Assembly (NCBI GenBank): GCA_965653565.1
Contig: CBFHAI010000002.1
Coordinates: 186,001 to 250,000, forward strand
Direction of reading: 5' to 3'
Length of the DNA stretch: 64,000 nucleotides
Source: JALCLA01 sp965653565
GTDB taxonomy: Bacteria > Pseudomonadota > Gammaproteobacteria > Xanthomonadales > Xanthomonadaceae
In this document: piece after piece, positions 8,017 to 16,873 of the stretch
How the letters are laid out: each line of letters begins with the position of its first letter
Numbering within the stretch: the stretch's first letter is position 1
Made by a program: the position numbers and the translations under genes
Notes under the pieces: model-generated
What the model was told of the DNA's origin: nothing
What the model saw: the letters and a program-made list of their open reading frames with translations, nothing else
The model's database searches: none

Positions 8017-10056
8017 ATGCCCAGCTTCGTTCGCCCCGCTCTCGCCAGCCTGCTGCTGACTTGTTCCGCCGCGCTGTGCGCACAGCAAACGCCCGCCGTC
8101 ACCGTCTACCGCCCGGCTTTCTTCGCCGAGGCCGCGCCGGCGACCGCCTACGATATGCTCGAACGCCTGCCCGGCTTCAGCATCGTCGACGCCGATCCCG
8201 ACGTGCGCGGCTACGCCGGCGCGCAGGGCAATGTGCTGATCGACGGCGTGCGGCCCGGCAGCAAGCGCGAAAGTCTCGAACAGATCCTCGGCCGCATTCC
8301 GGCGCACGCGGTCGAGCGCATCGAAGTGATCCGTCGCAGCGCGCCCGGCATCGATCTGCTCGGCCACGCCATGCTGGCCAACGTCGTGCGGCGCCAGGCC
8401 GCCGTCCGCGGTTATCTGGCGCAGGCCGGCGTCCTGTTCGATGCGAACGGCGGTGCCGCGCCGCTGCTCGAAGTTCAAATGAACCGGCAGTGGAACGAAC
8501 GCGAGTTCGAGGCCGCCATCGGCACCACGCCGGAACTCGACGACGACAGCGGCCGCGGACGCATCGTCGCGGTCGGCAGCGAGGGCGAACTGCGCGAAGA
8601 CAGCGCGATCGATACGCGACAAATGTTGCAGGCAACCTACGCGACCGCGAACTGGCGGCAACCCGTCGGTGCGACCAGCCTCGATGCCTACGCCGCGCTG
8701 CGCGACACGCGCGACGAGGCCGCCATCGCAATCGACACGCTGCGGCCCGGGCCCGGCCGCGAGCGCGTCGCAGAAGAAGAGCGGCTGCGTGAAGTCGAAA
8801 TCGGTGCGCGCGTGGCCCGCCGGTGGAACGACCGCACCCGCGTCGAACTGCTGGCAAGCCAGCAGCTCGGCTGGCTCGATGCGGTTTCCGATGCGGTGGT
8901 TTCCGAGGGCGTGGACGACGACGAAACCGAACATTTCGAGCAGCGCACGCGCAGCGGCGAAGGCATCCTGCGGGTCGATCTGCGGCAGGCGCGCACACCG
9001 GCCCTGACACTCCACGCCGGCATCGAACTGGCGCGCAACACGCTCGACGGCGATGCCCTGCTGCTCGAAGACGGCGCCGCGGTCGACCTGCCCGGTTCGC
9101 GCGTGCGCATCGCGGAAAACCGTGCCGAAGCGACGTTCGGCGCCGAGTGGGAAATGCGGGCGGACTGGCGCGTCGAGTCGGCGCTGCGCGTGGAATCGTC
9201 GCGCCTGGCGCAATCCGGCGAGCAGACGCAGCGGCGCGATTTCGTCTACTACAAACCGGGCATCGCGCTGCGCTGGGAACGCCACGCGCGCGAACGCTGG
9301 CGCCTGAGCGTGGAACGCGAAGTCGGCCAGCTCGATTTCGAGGAATTCGTCGCGTCGGCCTCGCTCGACACCGGCGTCGTCACTGCCGGCAACGCGCAGC
9401 TCGAACCGGACAAGACCTGGCGCACGGCGCTGGCGTGGGAACGCGATTTCCTGCGCGACGGCGCCATCGTCGTCACCGCCACGCACGATCGCATCGCCGA
9501 TGCGATCGATCGGGTGCCGATCGTACTCGACGACGAGGTCTTCGATGCGCCCGGCAACATCGGCGACGCCACGCGCGACAGCCTCGAACTGTCGTTCGGA
9601 AGCTCGCTGGACGCGATCGGCCTGCAGAACGTGCGCATCGATGCCGCCGCACTCTGGCAGCACAGTCGCGTACGCGATCCGACCACCGGTGCGATGCGCG
9701 GCCTGTCCGAGGAAGCGCCGTTCGAAGGCGAAATCGGCGTCACGCACACGATCGCATCGCACGCCATCGTGTGGGGCATCGAACACGAGTTCGCGGCGCG
9801 CGAAACCGAGTACCGCTTCGACGAGATCGCGGTGGAACGCGCCGATTCGGCCTGGGAAATCTTCATCGAGCGCAGCTTCGCGCGCGGCTGGCGGCTGCGT
9901 GCCGAACTCGACGATGTCTCGGGGCTCGACGTCGAACAACGCCGCGAACGTTACGATGGCTTGCGCTCGCAGCAGCCGCTCGACGAAATCGAAACGCGCC
10001 GCCATCGCGTGCCGGCGCAGCTGCTGCTCACTCTTCGGCGTGAAATGGGCGGTTAG
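8017..10056 (+). CDS. TonB-dependent outer-membrane receptor with atypical C-terminus
   Basis: 679 residues. A signal peptide ends near ALCAQQ. The plug domain is short but clear (AYDMLERLPGFSIVDADPDV, NVLIDGVRPGSK, VERIEVIRRSAPGIDLLGHA). The barrel is rich in alternating aromatic and charged strands up to QLLLTLRR. The protein then ends REMGG instead of the usual terminal aromatic of outer-membrane barrels. The ATG at 8017 starts the signal peptide. Its last 29 bases overlap the end of the convergent PhoD-type gene. It is divergent from a two-component operon that probably controls it. The substrate is unknown; position next to phosphate and inositol genes makes a phosphorylated ligand possible. 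Confidence 0.88.
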   Translation: MPSFVRPALASLLLTCSAALCAQQTPAVTVYRPAFFAEAAPATAYDMLERLPGFSIVDADPDVRGYAGAQGNVLIDGVRPGSKRESLEQILGRIPAHAVERIEVIRRSAPGIDLLGHAMLANVVRRQAAVRGYLAQAGVLFDANGGAAPLLEVQMNRQWNEREFEAAIGTTPELDDDSGRGRIVAVGSEGELREDSAIDTRQMLQATYATANWRQPVGATSLDAYAALRDTRDEAAIAIDTLRPGPGRERVAEEERLREVEIGARVARRWNDRTRVELLASQQLGWLDAVSDAVVSEGVDDDETEHFEQRTRSGEGILRVDLRQARTPALTLHAGIELARNTLDGDALLLEDGAAVDLPGSRVRIAENRAEATFGAEWEMRADWRVESALRVESSRLAQSGEQTQRRDFVYYKPGIALRWERHARERWRLSVEREVGQLDFEEFVASASLDTGVVTAGNAQLEPDKTWRTALAWERDFLRDGAIVVTATHDRIADAIDRVPIVLDDEVFDAPGNIGDATRDSLELSFGSSLDAIGLQNVRIDAAALWQHSRVRDPTTGAMRGLSEEAPFEGEIGVTHTIASHAIVWGIEHEFAARETEYRFDEIAVERADSAWEIFIERSFARGWRLRAELDDVSGLDVEQRRERYDGLRSQQPLDEIETRRHRVPAQLLLTLRREMGG

Positions 10057-11485
10057 GCCAGTCGGGGCCCGGGTCGTAACCGTAGTAGCCGCCGCCGCGC
10101 TTGAAGCGTTCGAGGCGTTCGAGTTCGAGCGGATCGGCCTTGCGGTCGAAGCTGCGCACGCCGTTGCGCAGATCGCCGGGCGTGAGCACCAGCGGCTCCC
10201 ACACCGCTTCGCCGAGCACATCGTGCAGCGTGCAGGTCAGCGTCGGCACCTCGCCGGTCATGTCGAAGCGCAACATGCCGACATTGACGCTGCGGGTCCA
10301 GGTATCGCGCACGCGCATCTCCGGCACCTGGCGGATGTTCTTGTTGGCCGGCATCTGCGCCAGCGGCGACGAACACAGGTCGTAGATGTCGTAGCCGCCG
10401 TGCTGCGAGCGCGGGATGCAATTGAGCTCGCCCATGTGCGAATCGCCGGAAATGCAGACCACGCCGCCGATGTCGTTGTCGCGGATGAAATCGAAGATTT
10501 CATTGCGCTCGGTGAGATACGCACCCCACGAATCGCCGCCGTTCTCGTTCTCGGCCGACGACCAGCCGCCGCCGATCGCGAGCACCTTGAACGGCGTTTT
10601 GCTGGTCAGCAGTTCGCGCTTGAGCCAGGCTTTCTGCGCGGCCCCGAGCATGGTTTTCTGCGCGTTGTCGATCGCATCGCCCGGCGTGCGGTGATAGCGG
10701 CCGTCGAGCACGAAAAAATCGACGCCGCCATAGTGCTGCTTGAAGTAAACGCCGGGATTGTTGGCCTCACCGTACGACGGATTCGCCCACCACTGCTTGA
10801 ACAGATCGAGCGACCTCGCCTTGAACGGGCTTTGGCCGTCGGAGTCGTTGTAGCCGAAATCGTGATCGTCCCAGGTCGCCAGTTGCGGCGTCGAACGCAG
10901 CAACGGTTCGAGCCGTTCCACCACCCTGCCCCGGCCGTACAGATCGGCGATCGCCGCGGGTTGATCGCTGTCGGCGTAGATATTGTCGCCGAGCCAGAAG
11001 AACAGATCGGGTTCGAGCGCGCGCACTACGTTCCAGATGCGCTGCTCGGCGTCGTACTGGATGCGGCAGCACGAGCCGAACGCGATTCGGAAATCCGCGG
11101 CCGCCGCAGGCGCGGTGCGCGCCGGATAGGCGAAATGTTGATACCGATCGTTCTCGCCGGCGTAGACCAGCCGGTACCAGTATTCGGTGCCGGGCCGCAA
11201 GCCTTCGGCGCGTAGCACGACGCAGCCGTTGTTCTCCACCGTGGCCTGCGCCGACACCGTTGCGACCGGCGTGCCGAAATCGCGATCCGCGGCAACCTGC
11301 AAAACCACTTCGTATGCACCGCTGGCGCGCACCCACACCGTGATGTGGGTCGGCCCCGGCGCGCCCAGCATCGGCCCCTGCAATGCGCGCGGATAACCGA
11401 GCACGTTGCCGAAGGCGCGCGGCAGCGCGGCCAACATTGAAGCGAAGGCGGCCGCAGCCAGGAACGCACGGCGTCGCAATTTCAT
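10028..11485 (-). CDS. phoD: PhoD-type metallophosphoesterase (alkaline phosphatase/phosphodiesterase), Tat-exported
   Basis: 485 residues. The N-terminus LRRRAFLAAAA is a plausible twin-arginine signal, as usual for PhoD. The family's metal and active-site motifs are in order: FGSCC (136-140), FFWLGDNIYAD (162-172), WDDHDFGYND (205-214) and SGDSHMGEL (346-354). PhoD enzymes hydrolyse phosphate mono- and diesters outside the cytoplasm using Ca2+ and Fe3+. It is the last gene of the iol run; its start overlaps the stop of the inositol-monophosphatase-family gene (ATGA). This suggests use on inositol-containing phosphodiesters, but that is inference. Its 3' end overlaps the convergent TonB receptor gene by 29 bases. 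Confidence 0.88.
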   Translation of the reverse strand: MKLRRRAFLAAAAFASMLAALPRAFGNVLGYPRALQGPMLGAPGPTHITVWVRASGAYEVVLQVAADRDFGTPVATVSAQATVENNGCVVLRAEGLRPGTEYWYRLVYAGENDRYQHFAYPARTAPAAAADFRIAFGSCCRIQYDAEQRIWNVVRALEPDLFFWLGDNIYADSDQPAAIADLYGRGRVVERLEPLLRSTPQLATWDDHDFGYNDSDGQSPFKARSLDLFKQWWANPSYGEANNPGVYFKQHYGGVDFFVLDGRYHRTPGDAIDNAQKTMLGAAQKAWLKRELLTSKTPFKVLAIGGGWSSAENENGGDSWGAYLTERNEIFDFIRDNDIGGVVCISGDSHMGELNCIPRSQHGGYDIYDLCSSPLAQMPANKNIRQVPEMRVRDTWTRSVNVGMLRFDMTGEVPTLTCTLHDVLGEAVWEPLVLTPGDLRNGVRSFDRKADPLELERLERFKRGGGYYGYDPGPDWPNRPFHAEE

Positions 11486-12291
11486 CGCACGGCTCCGTGC
11501 AGGGCATTATTGAGTTTGCCGATCAGCGCGTCGTGGATCGCGCCGTTCGATATGCAGACGTTCTGTCCATGCAGGTCCAGCAGCGAACCCGCCACCGACG
11601 TCGCGCGACCACCGGCCTCCTGCACCAGGATCACGCCGGGCGCCATGTCCCACGCATTCAACGCGCGCTCCCAATAGGCATCCCACCGACCGGCCGCGAC
11701 CCAGGCCATATCGACCGCGCAGGCGCCGGTGCGGCGCATGCCGGACGTGATTTCGCTCAGCGCGGCCATTTCGCGCGCGAACACGGGATGATCGGGTTTG
11801 CCGGAAAAAGGAATGCCGCACGACAGCACCGCTTCGATCAAGGTCGCGCGCGACGACACCCGGAGGCGACGGCCGTTGAGCCAGGCGCCGAAGCCTTCTT
11901 CGGCGATATACATCTCGTCGAGCATCGGCAGATAGGTGACACCGGCGACCACGCGGCCTTCGCGCGCCAGTGCCACGTTGACGCCCCACAGCGGACAGCC
12001 GAACAGGAAATTCGTCGTGCCGTCGAGCGGATCGACGATCCACATCGCTTCGCCGGAGCCGGCGTGCGCGCCGCCTTCCTCGCCGAGGAAATCGTACCGC
12101 AGGCCATCGCGTTCGAGTACGCGGCGCACCTCTTTCTCCGCTTCTTCGTCGGCGATCGACACCAGATCGGCGGGGCCGCTTTTCGCGCGTATCGCCAATT
12201 CGGAAAGTTGTCCGAAGCGCGTTTTCAGACCGGCACCGGCCGCCTGCGCGGCCTCGATCATCAACGCCAGTTCGGCGGAAGGTGGGGTCAT
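11482..12291 (-). CDS. suhB: Inositol monophosphatase family protein
   Basis: 269 residues, the usual length. It has both Mg2+ signatures: EE at 71-72, WIVDPLDGTTNFL at 84-96, and AYWERALNAWDMAPG near the C-terminus. No export signal, so it acts in the cytoplasm. Family members hydrolyse inositol-1-phosphate or related sugar phosphates. Position between an organophosphate transporter gene (15-bp gap) and the PhoD-type gene (4-bp overlap), at the end of an iol operon, supports a catabolic role: dephosphorylating imported inositol phosphate for the inositol dehydrogenases. It need not be the housekeeping SuhB; the symbol is by family resemblance only. Confidence 0.87.
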   Translation of the reverse strand: MTPPSAELALMIEAAQAAGAGLKTRFGQLSELAIRAKSGPADLVSIADEEAEKEVRRVLERDGLRYDFLGEEGGAHAGSGEAMWIVDPLDGTTNFLFGCPLWGVNVALAREGRVVAGVTYLPMLDEMYIAEEGFGAWLNGRRLRVSSRATLIEAVLSCGIPFSGKPDHPVFAREMAALSEITSGMRRTGACAVDMAWVAAGRWDAYWERALNAWDMAPGVILVQEAGGRATSVAGSLLDLHGQNVCISNGAIHDALIGKLNNALHGAVR

Positions 12292-12306
12292 TTCGATGGC
12301 GCCATG

Positions 12307-13653
12307 TCAGTCCCGCAAACGTGTGCGCCACAGGCTCGCGGCCAGCAGCATGGAAAGTACCGACGATCCGATCCAGAACCAGATCGCCGGCCCGAAATCG
12401 TAGGTTCGCACCTCGCCGACCACGGTCATGCCGCGCTCGACCAGCGCGCCCGACACCTGTTCCTGGATACCGGCGCCGATGTAGCTGAAGATGCCGATCA
12501 CGCCCATGGCCGCGCCCGCGACGCGCTTGGGCGCGATGTCGACCGCGAACAATCCGCCGAGCGAAGTGACCAGGCCCGTGAGGCCCATGCCGAACAGCAG
12601 CATGCCGACGATCAGCATCGGCGTATTGGTGGGCCCGAAGAAAATGATGAAAAGTCCGATCAGTTCGAGCACGGCGAACAGCAGGTTCGCCGGCGGCCGC
12701 CGTGCCTCGAACAGTTTGTCGGAAATGAATCCATAACTCACCGCACCGATCATTCCCGCCAGCGTGCTCACCATCAGCAGGGTGCCGGCCATCGGCAGGC
12801 TGAAACCGCGCGCTTCCTGCAGATACAGCACGCCCCAGGAATTGATCGCGTAGCGCGTGACGTAGGTGGTGGCGCTGGCGAGGCAGAGTATCCATATCGC
12901 CGGCAGTTTGAGGATGGAAAGTTGCAGGCCCAATACCGACTTGATGCCCGGCTTAGGCGCTTCGTTGTAGTGATCGTTCTTCCAGTCGTTGACCGGCGGC
13001 AGGCCGAGCGTCGACGGACGATCCTGCAACATCAGATAGACACCGGCCGCGGTCGCCAATCCGATCAGCCCCGGCCCCCAGAATCCCCAGCGCCAGCCGA
13101 ACACCGCGACCGCCGTGCCGACGACAAGAAACGTGAGTCCTTCGCCGATCGAATGCGCGGTGCTCCAGATGCCGTACATGCGGCCGCGTTCGCGATTGGA
13201 GAACCACGCCGTCATCGCCACCACGCCGCCCGGCGCGCCGAAACTCTGGAACCAGCCGTTGAGGCCCCACAGCAACACCGCCGCCCACAGCGCGGTGGTG
13301 AAGCCCATCGCGACGTTGAGGATGGCCGTCATCGCGAACGAAAACGCCAGAAAACGCCGCATATTGGCGTGGTCGGCGAGAAAGCCATTGGTCAGCTTGC
13401 CGATCGCGTAGGTGTAGAAAAGTGCCGAGCCGATCAGCCCGAGCTCGGCCGGCGAAAACACGCCGGCATCGATCAGCGGCTTCTTCACCACGCCCAGTGC
13501 GAGGCGGCAGGTGTAGATCAAACCGTAGCCGAGCGTGATCGCCAGCATCACGCGCAGGCGATGGCGGCGGTAGAGCGTGTCGATCAGCGACACGTCGCCG
13601 ATCGCGGGACCGTCGGCGCCGGTGGCGAAGAAGCGCAATATCGATCGGCTCAT
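12307..13653 (-). CDS. MFS organophosphate:phosphate antiporter family (GlpT/UhpT-like) transporter
   Basis: 448 residues with 12 predicted membrane segments. Organophosphate-antiporter hallmarks are strong: ELGLIGSALFYTYAIGKLTN, WGLNGWFQSFGAPG and ERGRMYGIWSTAHSIG. The two arginines that bind phosphate in GlpT (R45 and R269 there) appear to be kept as R50 in IYTCRLALG and R267 in TYVTRYAI. Known members exchange glycerol-3-phosphate or hexose-6-phosphate for phosphate. Here it lies 22 bp after iolA and 15 bp before an inositol-monophosphatase-family gene. I infer an inositol-phosphate or glycerophosphoinositol carrier; plain inositol is less likely given the arginines. No iolT-type transporter is present. 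Confidence 0.88.
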   Translation of the reverse strand: MSRSILRFFATGADGPAIGDVSLIDTLYRRHRLRVMLAITLGYGLIYTCRLALGVVKKPLIDAGVFSPAELGLIGSALFYTYAIGKLTNGFLADHANMRRFLAFSFAMTAILNVAMGFTTALWAAVLLWGLNGWFQSFGAPGGVVAMTAWFSNRERGRMYGIWSTAHSIGEGLTFLVVGTAVAVFGWRWGFWGPGLIGLATAAGVYLMLQDRPSTLGLPPVNDWKNDHYNEAPKPGIKSVLGLQLSILKLPAIWILCLASATTYVTRYAINSWGVLYLQEARGFSLPMAGTLLMVSTLAGMIGAVSYGFISDKLFEARRPPANLLFAVLELIGLFIIFFGPTNTPMLIVGMLLFGMGLTGLVTSLGGLFAVDIAPKRVAGAAMGVIGIFSYIGAGIQEQVSGALVERGMTVVGEVRTYDFGPAIWFWIGSSVLSMLLAASLWRTRLRD

Positions 13654-13675
13654 TGCGTCGTCGCCCTGGCAGCGG

Positions 13676-15172
13676 TCAGCGCATCGTCGGAATGACGAAG
13701 GCGTGTTCGGACACGGCGCCCTTCGGCCAGCGCTGCGTGATCGTCTTGGTGCGCGTGTAGAAGCGGATGCCGTCCTGGCCGTACTGGTTCAGATCGGCGA
13801 AGCCCGAACGCTTCCATCCGCCGAAGCTGTGGTAGGCCACCGGCACCGGAATCGGCACGTTGATGCCGACCATGCCGACTTCCACCTGATCGGCGAATTC
13901 GCGCGCGGCATCCCCGTTGCGCGTGAAAATCGCCACGCCGTTGCCGTACTGATGCTGCGACGGCAGCGACAGCGCGTGTTCGAACGACTCGGCGCGCACG
14001 ATCTGCAGCACCGGCCCGAAGATTTCTTCGCGATAACTCTGCATGTTCTCGCGCACGTGATCGAACAAAGTCGGGCCGAGGAAAAAGCCCTCTTCATGGC
14101 CGGCCACTGTCAAGCCGCGTCCGTCGACGACCAGTTCGGCGCCTTCGTCGACGCCCATGCGAATGTAGCTTTCGATCTTCGCGCGATGCGCCTGCGACAC
14201 CACCGGCCCGTAGTGCACGCCGGTATCGGTCGACGCACCGACGCGCAGTTCGCCGATCGCGGCCACCAGCCGGCGGCGCAATTCCTCTGCGGTGGCCTTG
14301 CCCACCGGCACGATCACCGGCAGCGCCATGCAGCGCTCGCCGGCCGAACCGTAGGCGGCGCCGATGATGTCGGACACGGCGTGATCGAGGTCGGCATCGG
14401 GCAGCACGATGCCGTGGTTCTTGGCACCGCCCATCGCCTGCACGCGCTTGCCGTGCGCGGCGCCTTTCGCGTAAACCCTCTGCGCGATATCCGAGGAACC
14501 TACGAAGCTGACGGCGCGGATCGACGGATGTTCGAGGATCGCATCGACCACCAGCTTGTCGCCCTGCACCACGTTCAGCACACCCGGCGGCAGGCCGGCC
14601 TCGATCATCAGTTCGGCCAGCCGCACCGGCACCGACGGATCGCGTTCCGACGGTTTGAGGATGAAGGCATTGCCGCTGGCGATCGCCGGGCCGAACATCC
14701 ACATCGGAATCATCGCGGGAAAATTGAACGGCGTGATGCCGGCGACCACGCCGAGCGGCTGGCGCGCCGAGTACACATCGATGCCGGGGCCGGCGCCCTG
14801 CGTGTACTCACCCTTCATCAGATGCGGGATGCCGCAGCAGAATTCGATCACTTCGAGGCCGCGTTGGATATCGCCGCGGCTGTCGGCCAGCACCTTGCCG
14901 TGTTCGCTCGACAGCAGGTGCGCGAGTTCGTCCATGTGCACGTCGAGCAGATGCTTGAATTGCGCCATCACGCGCGCACGGCGTTGCGGATTGACGCGTG
15001 CCCAGTCGCGTTGCGCGATCAGCGCGCTTTGCACGGCCGCGTCGAGCTCTTCGGCGCTGCCGAGCGCAACCTGCGCCTGCACCTTGCCGGTGTTCGGATC
15101 GAACACGTCGCCGCTGCGTTGCGATGTGCCCGCGACGATGCGTCCGTCGATGAAATGTTCGATGCGGCGCAT
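13676..15172 (-). CDS. iolA: Methylmalonate-semialdehyde dehydrogenase (CoA-acylating)
   Basis: 498 residues, full length for the MmsA/IolA branch of aldehyde dehydrogenases. The catalytic Cys is C281 in GSAGERCMALPV. The nucleotide-site stretches ITPFNFPAMIPMWMF and SFVGSSDIAQRVY are typical of this branch. In inositol breakdown it turns malonate semialdehyde into acetyl-CoA, CO2 and NADH. It starts one base after the iolB stop codon. The same fold also serves valine catabolism, but the neighbours settle the pathway here. Confidence 0.95.
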   Translation of the reverse strand: MRRIEHFIDGRIVAGTSQRSGDVFDPNTGKVQAQVALGSAEELDAAVQSALIAQRDWARVNPQRRARVMAQFKHLLDVHMDELAHLLSSEHGKVLADSRGDIQRGLEVIEFCCGIPHLMKGEYTQGAGPGIDVYSARQPLGVVAGITPFNFPAMIPMWMFGPAIASGNAFILKPSERDPSVPVRLAELMIEAGLPPGVLNVVQGDKLVVDAILEHPSIRAVSFVGSSDIAQRVYAKGAAHGKRVQAMGGAKNHGIVLPDADLDHAVSDIIGAAYGSAGERCMALPVIVPVGKATAEELRRRLVAAIGELRVGASTDTGVHYGPVVSQAHRAKIESYIRMGVDEGAELVVDGRGLTVAGHEEGFFLGPTLFDHVRENMQSYREEIFGPVLQIVRAESFEHALSLPSQHQYGNGVAIFTRNGDAAREFADQVEVGMVGINVPIPVPVAYHSFGGWKRSGFADLNQYGQDGIRFYTRTKTITQRWPKGAVSEHAFVIPTMR

Positions 15173-15173
15173 G

Positions 15174-15986
15174 TCAGGCCTTCGGTTGGCGCACGATCCA
15201 GTCGTGCTGCGGATCGTTGCGGAAAATCCATTGGCGCGACGGGCCGGCCATCACGTTGAGGTAATACAGGTCGTAGCCATGCGGCGCGCCCACCGGGTGA
15301 TAGCCGCGCGGCACCAGCACCACGTCGCCGTCTTCCACGCAGACGGTTTCGTCGAGCGTGCGATCGTCGGTGTAGACGCGCTGGAACGCGAAGCCCTGCG
15401 ACGGATTGAGGCGATGGTAGTAGGTTTCTTCGAGCGCGGTCTCCTGCTCGGGCGTCGAGGTATCGTGCTTGTGCGGCGGATAACTCGACCAGTGGCCGCC
15501 GGGCGTGATCACTTCGACGACGAGCAGGCTGTCGGCCGGTTTCGTCTGCGGCAGGATGTTGCGTACGTAGCGCGTATTGGTGCCGCTGCCGCGCGTTTCG
15601 ACCGGCATTTCGTCCTCGCCGATCAGGCGCGCATCGCCCGCCGTTCGACCCGGCGCGCTGCAGACCGCCAGTTCGACCGGGCCGCGCGCCGTCACCGAAT
15701 ACGCCGTTCCGGCCGGCACATAGATCGCGCCCGGCGGTTGCTCGTCGAACGGGCTGCGGCGCGTGCCGACACCGGGGAAATGGATAGCGCCGGCGACGAT
15801 ATCCGCGGTGCCGCTGACGATCACCAGACAGGCTTCGCGGTCGCGCTCGCCGCCGGAATGCGATTCCCCGGTCGCAAGCCGCACCACGCGAAAGCCGACA
15901 TGGCTCCAGCCGGCGCTCGCCGGCGTGACTTCGAGCACCGTGCCGGCAGCGTCGGGCGCATGCGGCCGGACGCGCAGCGTGCTCAC
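15174..15986 (-). CDS. iolB: 5-deoxy-glucuronate isomerase
   Basis: 270 residues, a bicupin of normal length. The C-terminal cupin holds the family's metal-site signature: ITPGGHWSSYPPHKHD, then EETYYHRLNP and LVPRGYHPVGAPHGYD. It isomerises 5-deoxy-D-glucuronate to 5-dehydro-2-deoxy-D-gluconate, the IolC substrate. Its ATG overlaps the iolE stop by 4 bases and its TGA is one base before iolA, so it is inside a single transcript. Confidence 0.95.
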   Translation of the reverse strand: MSTLRVRPHAPDAAGTVLEVTPASAGWSHVGFRVVRLATGESHSGGERDREACLVIVSGTADIVAGAIHFPGVGTRRSPFDEQPPGAIYVPAGTAYSVTARGPVELAVCSAPGRTAGDARLIGEDEMPVETRGSGTNTRYVRNILPQTKPADSLLVVEVITPGGHWSSYPPHKHDTSTPEQETALEETYYHRLNPSQGFAFQRVYTDDRTLDETVCVEDGDVVLVPRGYHPVGAPHGYDLYYLNVMAGPSRQWIFRNDPQHDWIVRQPKA

Positions 15987-16873
15987 GCCAGCCCCGCCTT
16001 CGCGGCCTGCGTTTTCAAGGTGCGCAGGCCGATCTGCGCATAGCGTTTCGGATCGGCGAGCGCCGGATCCTGTTCGGCTTCGATCACGATCCAGCCGCTG
16101 TAACGCATATCGGCCAGCGCCTGCAGGATGCGCGCGTAATCGAGGCTGCCGTCGCCGGGCACGGTGAACATGCCGGCCAGCACGCCATCGAGGAAACTCT
16201 TGCCCGCCGCGCGCGCGGTGTTGAAGTTATCGCGCCGGATGTCCTTGCAATGCACATGCGCGATGCGCTCGGGGAATTTGCGGATCACCAGCAGCGGATC
16301 GATGCCGCCGAGCGCCGCATGGCCGGTGTCGAGCGTCAGGCCGACCGCGCGTCCGGTGTGCTGCAAAAACGCGTCCAGATCGTGCAGCGATTCGACCACG
16401 GTGCCCAGATGATGGTGATAGGCGAAGCGCAGTCCCTGCCCCTGGATGTACTCGGCGACTTCGGTCAGACGCGCGCCGAACTGCTCCCATTCGCGTATCT
16501 CCAGGCTCGGCGTATCGGTGAGCGATTTGCCGCGGTCGCCGTGCACCGCGTTCGAAGTTTCGGCGAATACGAACACCGTGCTGCCCATCGCCTTGAGCAA
16601 GGCCAGATGCGACTGCAGGGCGCCGATTTCCGCGCGCGCATCGCGCACCAGCAGCGAACCGCTGTACCAACCGCCGATCAGATCGAGCGCATAGCGCTGC
16701 AGCAGCGGCTTGAGTTGCGCCGCATCGCGCGGGAATTTGCCGCCCAGTTCGACGCCTTCGAAACCCAGGTCGCGGATGTCGGCGAGGATGCTTTCCAGCG
16801 GCGTGTCGCCGCCCAGTTCGGGCATGTCGTCGTTCGCCCACGCAATCGGGCTCACGCCGAAACGGATACTCAT
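15983..16873 (-). CDS. iolE: Inosose dehydratase (myo-inosose-2 dehydratase)
   Basis: 296 residues, a xylose-isomerase-like TIM barrel. It begins MSIRFGVSPIAWANDDMPEL, the usual IolE opening (SPIxWxNDD). VGLTLDTGHAALGGID and AHVHCKDI supply metal-ligand positions, and the C-terminal WIVIEAEQDP is typical. It removes water from 2-keto-myo-inositol to give 3D-trihydroxycyclohexane-1,2-dione, the IolD substrate. The ATG at 16873 overlaps the iolD stop (ATGA) and has an AGAGAG ribosome site. No iolH or iolI homologue of the same fold is present in the run. Confidence 0.95.
   Translation of the reverse strand: MSIRFGVSPIAWANDDMPELGGDTPLESILADIRDLGFEGVELGGKFPRDAAQLKPLLQRYALDLIGGWYSGSLLVRDARAEIGALQSHLALLKAMGSTVFVFAETSNAVHGDRGKSLTDTPSLEIREWEQFGARLTEVAEYIQGQGLRFAYHHHLGTVVESLHDLDAFLQHTGRAVGLTLDTGHAALGGIDPLLVIRKFPERIAHVHCKDIRRDNFNTARAAGKSFLDGVLAGMFTVPGDGSLDYARILQALADMRYSGWIVIEAEQDPALADPKRYAQIGLRTLKTQAAKAGLA

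Noticed and set aside
11383..13695. 770-codon open frame on the plus strand
   Set aside because: Antisense to the phosphatase and transporter genes, with the same low-complexity composition and no recognisable domain.
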